A stretch of 20,650 nt of DNA from Patescibacteria group bacterium (GTDB taxonomy: Bacteria > Patescibacteriota > JACMRA01). Below are positions 15,658-20,650 of this stretch, piece by piece. Under the pieces are notes generated by a model. The model saw nothing but the letters and a program-made list of their open reading frames with translations. It ran no database searches and had not been told where the DNA came from. Made by a program: the position numbers and the translations under genes. Positions within the stretch are counted from its first letter, which is position 1, and each line of letters starts with the position of its first letter. The stretch is taken from NCBI GenBank assembly GCA_029935375.1, contig JAOZKL010000010.1, positions 1 through 20,650 of the forward strand, given 5' to 3'.

Positions 15658-17058
15658 ATGGGTCCAAGCAATTCTATACGATTCAACCCTTTTAGTGGTA
15701 AAAAAACTGCCAAAAAGTCGCAGTCTAGTAGAAAGCTTGTAAAAAAAGACCAAGATCAAAAACAGCTAGATAAGAACGGTATTGTTGTTTACCAAAAGAA
15801 TCAAAAATCAAAAGTTTTATCAATATTTCGTTTCAAAAAGAAAAAAAAGAAAAAATCAACTCATTTTAATTATTTCAAAGATTTGGTAGAGGAGGATTTT
15901 CGTAGATCTGGGGCTGGTATCAAAGTTTCTAAACTATTTTTATTAAGATTTGTTTTACCAGCTACTGTAGTGTTGTTCGTTATATCTATTCTTGCATTCT
16001 TTTTCTATGATTCGGACACAACCTTGGATACAAATATAACAGAATCTAGAAGTTCTATACTAGGTGAAACTGTTAAACTAGAAGAAAGAAGTTTTGATCA
16101 CAGTGTATCTGCAGAGGGTACCTTGATTATTCCTATAAAAGACAAAACAGCAGAGCTTGCAAATTTTACATTGCCAGATTTTGTTAGATTTACTTCCAAC
16201 CAACTAATAGTTACACCAACCAGTGATAATATTGGCAAATATGAAGTGTCTATAAAGACTGGCAAATATCTAGATACATATAATATAACAATTGTTGAAG
16301 CAGATTCCGAATTCTCTGAGTTAAAAGATAAGATTTCTGATCTTCTTGGACAAGAGGTTTCAAAGTATGCTATTAGTGTATATGATATTACCGATGATAG
16401 ATCTTTTGGTGTAAACCCCGACAGTATATTTCCTCCTGCAGATTTGTCAAAACTGCCAATCGCTGTGTTGGCTTTGCTAGATGTGGAAAAAGGTAGTTTC
16501 AATCTGGACACAAAAGTAAAGGGATATACAGTTAGTTATTATATATACGATATGGTTGTAAATAACGACAACAACTCTATGACAACGCTAGAAAATTTTA
16601 TAACTGGAGATTGGAACCAATGGGAAAGTATAGATTTTCGTATCAAAGATGAGTTGGGTGTTGACCCTTTTTATCGTTATCCTCACGAAGTTACTGCACA
16701 AAATGCAACCAAGTTGATGACCGATATTTATGCTGGTGCAGTATTAAACGAATATCACTCTAGCTATTTATTAGAACTTATAAAAGATTCTGCCCCTCGT
16801 TTTCAAGATAGGATTGTTGCAGGAGTTCCATCCAATATAGAGGTTTCTCATGTTTCTGGTCAGGATTATTTGCCAGATGGTTCATCTGTTTACAATGACC
16901 TTGGTCTGGTATATGGTGAAAAAACAAACTTTGTTTTAGCTATCCTTGTAGATGGTGTAGATAGATTGGAAGCACAGCAAAATATTGTATCTATTACAGA
17001 GATGGTTTACGAGTTTTTTGAGAATGATATTGATAAGGCTCTTGACGAGCTTAAATAG
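15658..17058 (+). CDS. Membrane-anchored beta-lactamase-fold protein, catalytic residues lost
   Basis: This 466-residue protein has a very basic cytoplasmic head (residues 1-95, with a run of Lys at 60-66), one membrane span (about 93-117), an Ig-like beta domain (about 140-215) and a C-terminal domain (about 225-460) of the class A beta-lactamase/serine hydrolase family. The family frame is clear: PPADLSKLPIAV (259-270), NNDNN (302-306), VSHVSG (396-401) and NDLGLVYG (413-420). In each motif a key residue is changed. The SxxK serine is D262 (K265 kept), SDN is NDN (303-305), and KTG is VSG (399-401). It should not hydrolyse beta-lactams or peptides and is more likely a binding or structural protein at the cell surface. 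TTTACA at 15620 may be its -35, again close to the ATG. Its stop overlaps the convergent recX by 8 bp. Confidence 0.75.
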   Translation: MGPSNSIRFNPFSGKKTAKKSQSSRKLVKKDQDQKQLDKNGIVVYQKNQKSKVLSIFRFKKKKKKKSTHFNYFKDLVEEDFRRSGAGIKVSKLFLLRFVLPATVVLFVISILAFFFYDSDTTLDTNITESRSSILGETVKLEERSFDHSVSAEGTLIIPIKDKTAELANFTLPDFVRFTSNQLIVTPTSDNIGKYEVSIKTGKYLDTYNITIVEADSEFSELKDKISDLLGQEVSKYAISVYDITDDRSFGVNPDSIFPPADLSKLPIAVLALLDVEKGSFNLDTKVKGYTVSYYIYDMVVNNDNNSMTTLENFITGDWNQWESIDFRIKDELGVDPFYRYPHEVTAQNATKLMTDIYAGAVLNEYHSSYLLELIKDSAPRFQDRIVAGVPSNIEVSHVSGQDYLPDGSSVYNDLGLVYGEKTNFVLAILVDGVDRLEAQQNIVSITEMVYEFFENDIDKALDELK

Positions 17059-17503
17059 CATCTTTTTGCCATTGTTCTAATATTTGCGGTGCATTGTCAA
17101 ATCCTTTATACATAAGATATTGCACTGCTTTATATTTGGTATCAGCTTCAATATCGCTCCATTGTTTAATATTGTATCTTTCTTTTACACCTCTTTTTGT
17201 TTCTTCATTTGGGTTATCAGAGATGTTTCCGATTACTTCATCAATAATTAATTGATCTATACCTCTTTGGTGTAATTTTTGCACTACCCATTTTATACCT
17301 TTGTATCCACTAAGGTCTTCTACGATATCTACTGCTAACTTTTGATCGTTTATAAGGTTGGAATCTTTCAAATACTGTATCTCCAGATTAATTTCTGGAG
17401 TGTTGAAACTTTTTTTTCTTCCTTTTCTAATTAGTTCTTTTTCAGAGTAATTTCTCTTGCCTAGTATTCTGAGGAAATATAATTTTAGTTTTTGACTTGC
17501 CAT
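17051..17503 (-). CDS. recX: Regulatory protein RecX
   Basis: RecX binds RecA filaments and limits their growth, acting in the cytoplasm. The 150-residue length and the three tandem three-helix repeats fit the family: LYFLRILGKRNYSEKELIRK (8-28), then an ILE-type repeat with YLKDSNLINDQKLAVDIVED, GIKWVVQKLHQRGIDQLIIDEV (69-90), and the closing KYKAVQYLMYKGFDNAPQIL. No recA adjoins it, though recA-recX is the common order. It overlaps the convergent upstream gene tail-to-tail by 8 bp, and shares a 41-bp divergent gap with the next gene; TATAAA on the minus strand (17523-17518) is a possible -10. Confidence 0.85.
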   Translation of the reverse strand: MASQKLKLYFLRILGKRNYSEKELIRKGRKKSFNTPEINLEIQYLKDSNLINDQKLAVDIVEDLSGYKGIKWVVQKLHQRGIDQLIIDEVIGNISDNPNEETKRGVKERYNIKQWSDIEADTKYKAVQYLMYKGFDNAPQILEQWQKDAI

Positions 17504-17544
17504 AATTCATTTTTCGTTTTATAGTATTTATATAATTTTAATTT
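17504..17544. promoter_or_regulatory. Compact divergent promoter region (recX / membrane protein)
   Basis: This 41-bp AT-rich gap must serve both genes. On the plus strand TATAAT (17531-17536) ends 8 nt before the ATG at 17545, which would leave almost no leader. On the minus strand TATAAA (17523-17518) precedes the recX ATG by 14 nt. No good -35 is visible for either. Confidence 0.35.
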
Positions 17545-18024
17545 ATGTTAAAAAAACAACAAAGTCAAGTAGAGCAGGGTAGATCCAAATGGTATAAGTC
17601 TATGATTGAAGAAATTGATGAGGTTTCATCAGGCTGGAGGCGACGACATAAGAAAAAATCAAGTCTACCTTTGCTAAAAAGATTGATAAGGAGAGCAGAC
17701 ATTATTGGTATAAAAAGGAAAGGGGAGAAAAAATTTGTAGAAAATCTAGAATCTGCTGTAGAAATGTTGCCAGAAATACACAAATCAAGAGAAACTATGA
17801 AGAAGTACTTAAATCTTCAGAGAAATGTAATCGTTTATTATCGCACACATCACAAACTTGCATTGCCAAACCAGTACTTTGTAATTGGTATGATGTTGGG
17901 AGCTATGGTTGGTCTAACATTTTTTTGGAAATATATCTATATTGCTTGGGTTGTAACAATAATAATTGGAACAGCCGGCAAGGTTTACGATAAAGTCCTA
18001 GAGAAAAAAGGTAAAATAATCTAA
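17545..18024 (+). CDS. Membrane protein with basic N-terminal half, unknown function
   Basis: I do not recognise this 159-residue protein. Residues 1-105 are hydrophilic and strongly basic (WRRRHKKK at 31-38, KRLIRRAD, IKRKGEKK) and mostly helical. Two membrane segments follow, about 111-128 and 131-148, with a short polar tail (KVYDKVLEKKGKII). Both ends are thus probably cytoplasmic with the basic half on the inside, a form that could touch nucleic acid or acidic lipid. It ends 3 bp before the end of the convergent gene. It is a plausible real gene on length, composition and position. Confidence 0.65.
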   Translation: MLKKQQSQVEQGRSKWYKSMIEEIDEVSSGWRRRHKKKSSLPLLKRLIRRADIIGIKRKGEKKFVENLESAVEMLPEIHKSRETMKKYLNLQRNVIVYYRTHHKLALPNQYFVIGMMLGAMVGLTFFWKYIYIAWVVTIIIGTAGKVYDKVLEKKGKII

Positions 18025-18027
18025 TTA

Positions 18028-19113
18028 TTACAATTTGAACGATATTGTTAGATAATTTGCAATCTGTTTGATTTCAGCTTGGAAGTCTTCATCGTTTTTT
18101 AACTTTTCAGAGTAGCACTCTTTGGATTCGTCAGTTAGCCCCTTCTCGTTTAGACAAGATGCATAGTATTTTTTATGGATCTCTTCATTTTTACTTTTAT
18201 CTAGTCTTTGTTCTAGTAAGATAACATTGCCATCTTTTTCAGCAAATATCCTTATAATTATTATTGCAGTTTCTCCTTCTCCATCCATCGTATAGATAGC
18301 TCTAAATCCTTCTACGCTATCATATTTTGCAGTTTCTATGTTGCCCATTTTGTATGTTTCTGAAAGATTCTCTTCTCTTATTCTGAATGCAGAATTTGGA
18401 TGAGGGTCTTTGTCATATCCTATCCCTGTTTTGATAAAATTACTTACTTTTTCTATTTTATCTTTATCTGCTATACTGATATTTGGTAGTTTTGAGTTGT
18501 TTATATACATATAAGAATATGCACTAGAGCTCTCTGCTTTTAATAAAAATGCAGTAACCCCATGTTGTATATTATTATATCCACTGCCTATTACTAACTT
18601 GCTATATTTTGCAGCTTCTTTTGGTTGTAGTGTTATTGCAGAGCCATATTCTTCTGTAGTTTCGTTTTTTATGAAATCTGGAATATTCGCAGCTTCAATA
18701 GATTGAAAATACATTACACCATCTTTTGTACAATATTTTAATTCATCTTTTTCTGTTATAGTCCCTTTGTCTTGTTTGCAATCTTCAAACAGATCTATTT
18801 TTACAACCTCGGTTTCCTCTGTATCAGAAGTATCTATAAAATCTTCTTTTATACTAGACCACAATACAGATGGCTTGTATTGATCAAATCCCTTTACGGT
18901 TTCAAGTTCTATTAATAGTCCAAAAATTATAGCACAGAATATCAAAAATCCAATCAATTTTGTAAGAAATGAGAAAAATGAAAATCTATTACGACTATCA
19001 TCATAATTAGTATAGTTGTAATTGTTATAGCCGTTATGCTCTCCTTCGTCTGGAGTTGTGTAACTAGCCTCTTCTTGGTAATAGTTTTCGTTGTATGGTT
19101 CTGTATCAGTCAT
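18028..19113 (-). CDS. Single-span membrane protein with extracytoplasmic domain, unknown function
   Basis: I do not recognise this 361-residue protein. The first 42 residues form an acidic, Tyr/Asn-rich low-complexity tail (YNNYNYTNYDDS). One membrane span covers about 47-69, and the remaining 290 residues are probably outside the cell. Four cysteines in the outer domain, C112, C128, C320 and C333, are spaced as two possible disulfide pairs. The fold cannot be named; residues 150-310 look alpha/beta. Minus-strand TTTACA/TATAGT (19173-19145) is a good promoter. The gene abuts the convergent gene with a 3-bp gap and no room for a terminator between them. Confidence 0.7.
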   Translation of the reverse strand: MTDTEPYNENYYQEEASYTTPDEGEHNGYNNYNYTNYDDSRNRFSFFSFLTKLIGFLIFCAIIFGLLIELETVKGFDQYKPSVLWSSIKEDFIDTSDTEETEVVKIDLFEDCKQDKGTITEKDELKYCTKDGVMYFQSIEAANIPDFIKNETTEEYGSAITLQPKEAAKYSKLVIGSGYNNIQHGVTAFLLKAESSSAYSYMYINNSKLPNISIADKDKIEKVSNFIKTGIGYDKDPHPNSAFRIREENLSETYKMGNIETAKYDSVEGFRAIYTMDGEGETAIIIIRIFAEKDGNVILLEQRLDKSKNEEIHKKYYASCLNEKGLTDESKECYSEKLKNDEDFQAEIKQIANYLTISFKL

Positions 19114-19144
19114 CTTTATCTATTTTTATATGAAAAACAAGACG

Positions 19145-19173
19145 ACTATAACATATTTTTTTGTTATTGTAAA
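19145..19173 (-). promoter_or_regulatory. Promoter of the single-span membrane protein gene
   Basis: On the minus strand TTTACA (19173-19168), a 17-bp spacer and TATAGT (19150-19145) predict a start near 19138 and a leader of about 25 nt. Confidence 0.55.
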
Positions 19174-19251
19174 TATTTAATTTTTTGAGTTGTATGAGAT
19201 TATTTCAAATAGAGCTAAGTTTTTGGTTGTGGTCATCTATTATTTCCTATT

Positions 19252-19281
19252 GTCATGCCTGCGAAGGTGGGTATCCACACC
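19252..19281. repeat. Family B repeat
   Basis: GTCATGCCTGCGAAGGTGGG then TATCCACACC is a diverged family B copy. C-to-T and G-to-A changes weaken the hairpin arms. Confidence 0.7.
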
Positions 19282-19340
19282 TTGCTAATCAAAGTTTGAT
19301 GATGAATTAAATTCGGTAAAACAAAAACAGCTCCTTCCAA

Positions 19341-19540
19341 ACTCATTTATTACATTCATTTTACCTTGGCGCAAAACGAACCAAAAGACCAAGAGAGGAT
19401 AAAACTCACCTTCGTTCAGACAGTTATCCTCTCAGTACTGCCCAATTTTATATTTACTTTTTAATTACAAAATTGTCCTTCCAGCGCTTGGTAATTATGG
19501 TTTTTGCTTTTACGATGAGGTAGGTGGCTATTTTTTTTTG
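19341..19540. repeat. Family D dispersed repeat, copy 3
   Basis: This is a full copy. GAGAGGATAA (19393-19402) pairs with TTATCCTCTC (19424-19433). CAATTTT and AAAATTG form the second stem, CCAGCGCTTGG follows, and the copy ends in GGTGGCTA and nine T residues. Confidence 0.75.
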
Positions 19541-19548
19541 ACAAAAAG

Positions 19549-19610
19549 CTAAATCCCGCATCAAGTGCGGGATGACAACGGGGCTGTGCAAGATGACGAG
19601 CTTTGAAATA
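19549..19610. repeat. Family A repeat with extended tail
   Basis: ATCCCGCATCAAGTGCGGGA and TGACA form an inverted family A copy a few bases after repeat D. The tail to 19610 (GGGGCTGTGCAAGATGACG, then GAGCTTTGAA) matches the tail after the family A copy at 2300, so the element extends beyond the hairpin. Confidence 0.7.
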
Positions 19611-19639
19611 CAGGATGGCGTTGATGTGTTTTATTCCGT

Positions 19640-20281
19640 TTATTTCCCCATTGCTCTCCAGAAGCTGGAGTGAGTTACAATACCTATGTTGTTTATGTTG
19701 CTCTTAGAATTAATCGACCACCCGCCATCTACAAGAAAATAGTGCTCTGGATTTTGCTTTGCTATAAGAAGTGATTGCATCTGACTTGAAAGCTCCATCT
19801 TCTGTCCAGATTTGCCAGCCTTTACAGTCATTAATAATGAACTAGCTCCATCTTTGAATTTGCACGATGACCATTGATCGAGATCGTACCATTTACCAAT
19901 ACTCCATCCGTATGGTAACATACTTTCAAAATCATTATTTTTGGATACATAGATAGTGGCAGAATATCCCGAGCATGTTTCAACATTTTTTAGTTCTGTC
20001 AACGCCTCTTTTTCATCTTTTTCAGTTCCCATTAAGTGAAGGCTTATATCTAGATTTCTCTTGCCAAATTTTTCTTTAATTATGTTCATCACAGTTTTTA
20101 CGCTCAAACTTGGTTTTACTCCCCTTTCTTTGGCAAACTCTGTAAGTACAAAATCCAAATGAATCGTCAGCTCAGTTTGACCTGTTAGGTTGTAGAATTT
20201 TTCTGACTCTGTTCTAATTAGATCTATTTTTTGTTCTAGAGTTTTTGTATCATATTCTAGTAAAGATGGGATGATGATCAT
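19640..20281 (-). CDS. Ribulose-phosphate 3-epimerase-like TIM-barrel protein
   Basis: From the ATG at 20281 the protein has 213 residues, the family length. It opens MIIIPSLLEYD, as RPE proteins do (xIxPSLLxxD). The four metal ligands of RPE have counterparts: H41 and D43 in IHLDF, H82 in LHLMG, and D185 in VDGG. LLMTVKAGKSGQK (149-161) matches the family loop MTVNPGFGGQ. The usual MDG after the H-x-D is VLT here, and the phosphate-loop NPGFGG is altered, so the substrate may differ from ribulose 5-phosphate. The open frame continues upstream to a TTG at 20389, but that extension runs into a family A repeat and past the promoter. The ATG lies exactly 35 nt from a TTGACA, which decides the start. 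Confidence 0.72.
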   Translation of the reverse strand: MIIIPSLLEYDTKTLEQKIDLIRTESEKFYNLTGQTELTIHLDFVLTEFAKERGVKPSLSVKTVMNIIKEKFGKRNLDISLHLMGTEKDEKEALTELKNVETCSGYSATIYVSKNNDFESMLPYGWSIGKWYDLDQWSSCKFKDGASSLLMTVKAGKSGQKMELSSQMQSLLIAKQNPEHYFLVDGGWSINSKSNINNIGIVTHSSFWRAMGK

Positions 20282-20287
20282 ATCGTT

Positions 20288-20316
20288 AGTAAAATACAAA
20301 GTTTTAGTTTTGTCAA
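20288..20316 (-). promoter_or_regulatory. Leaderless promoter of the epimerase-like gene
   Basis: On the minus strand TTGACA (20316-20311), a 17-bp spacer and TTTACT (20293-20288) are followed by 6 nt and the ATG at 20281. Transcription should start at the A of the ATG. Confidence 0.6.
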
Positions 20317-20360
20317 AAGATTGTTTTCGTTCACCATATTTTACACTGTTTATTACGATT

Positions 20361-20388
20361 GTTATCCCGTACTTCGATGTGAGATCCA
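20361..20388. repeat. Family A repeat, diverged copy
   Basis: GTTATCCCGTACTTCGATGT and GAGATCCA align with the family A consensus with several mismatches. It lies about 45 bp upstream of the epimerase-like gene's -35. Confidence 0.6.
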
Positions 20389-20407
20389 AAAAAAATGATT
20401 ACCTCCC

Positions 20408-20504
20408 GTAGAAGAGAGCTTGTCTCGCCATTGTTCTTTATAGCAAAAAAAAAGCATAATTCTCCTCAATTCCCCTTTGGAGGGGTGGCAGACAAAGTCT
20501 GACT
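20408..20504. repeat. Diverged family C copy and a double-hairpin element (E)
   Basis: GTAGAAGAGAGCTTGTCTCG then CCATTGTT (20408-20435) is a worn family C copy. At 20461-20504 a different element contains CCCCTTTGGAGGGG and CAGACAAAGTCTG, two adjacent hairpins. Only one copy is in the window. Confidence 0.65.
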
Positions 20505-20557
20505 GGTTTGTTTGTTTTGCCGGACTTATTTCACTGTAAAATATTATTTGACAAGAC

Positions 20558-20583
20558 GTGGATACCCGCCTTCGCGGGCATGA
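20558..20583. repeat. Family B repeat, inverted
   Basis: GTGGATACCCGCCTTCGCGG then GCATGAC is an intact family B copy in the opposite orientation; CCCGC and GCGGG pair around CTTC. Confidence 0.75.
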
Positions 20584-20596
20584 CAGAGCATCAGAT

Positions 20597-20650
20597 TATT
20601 ACGTTCATTTTACCTTGGCGCGAACGAGCCAAAAAACCAAGAGAGGATAA
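20597..20650. repeat. Family D dispersed repeat, copy 4, cut by window end
   Basis: TTATTACGTTCATTTTACC, CTTGGCGCGAACGAGCC and GAGAGGATAA match the first 50 bases of repeat D; the right arm of the hairpin would lie beyond the window. Confidence 0.75.

Noticed and set aside
19194..19310. 38-residue frame starting MRLFQIELSF
   Set aside because: Half of it is a family B repeat and there is no promoter at the distance seen for other genes.

Overview
The window is a 20.65 kb piece of a low-GC bacterial chromosome using the standard code (TAA, TAG and TGA all end genes). Small proteins, sparse operons, no convincing Shine-Dalgarno sequence before any gene, many dispersed palindromic repeats, and genes for murein synthesis, type IV pili and secreted surface proteins of unknown role suggest a Patescibacteria/CPR-type organism. 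That assignment is inferred from style; no taxonomic marker gene is present.

Layout. 1-2.1 kb: a DEDDh exonuclease fused to a long region without a P-loop. 2.5-4.2 kb (minus): a two-gene ABC-2 exporter, permease and ATPase overlapping by 4 bp. 4.4-4.8 kb: a small heat-shock protein. 5.4-5.9 kb: a LepA (EF4) gene that stops exactly after the GTPase domain. 6.0-7.7 kb: a secreted right-handed beta-helix protein. 7.8-10.1 kb (minus): pilM, then murD upstream of it. 10.7-12.0 kb: a Gln/Pro-rich protein with a helical C-terminus. 12.2-14.8 kb (minus): nusA and murA, each with its own promoter. 15.3-15.6 kb: a 37-residue membrane peptide and tRNA-Ser(GCU). 15.7-17.1 kb: a membrane-anchored beta-lactamase-fold protein lacking its catalytic residues. 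17.1-19.1 kb: recX and two membrane proteins of unknown function. 19.6-20.3 kb (minus): a ribulose-phosphate 3-epimerase-like protein.

Between the genes lie four or five families of dispersed repeats, called A to E here. Three (A, B, C) are short palindromes of about 27-37 bp. D is a structured element of about 200 bp, present three times in full and once cut by the window edge. E is a 44-bp double hairpin seen once. They account for most of the long non-coding stretches (2.14-2.45, 4.78-5.36, 10.14-10.65, 14.81-15.28, 19.11-19.64 and 20.3-20.65 kb).

Transcription signals are unusually readable. TTGACA-type -35 boxes with 17-bp spacers precede many genes. In several cases the predicted transcription start falls on, or within 3 nt of, the start codon, so many mRNAs here are probably leaderless. 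A second set has leaders of about 24-27 nt. nusA has a 57-nt leader carrying a terminator-like hairpin, which suggests attenuation of the gene for this termination factor. The strongest items for follow-up are the leaderless geometry, the nusA leader, the GTPase-only LepA, the dead beta-lactamase fold, the D repeat and the leaderless 37-aa peptide. I saw no CRISPR array, transposase, phage gene or clear defence system.
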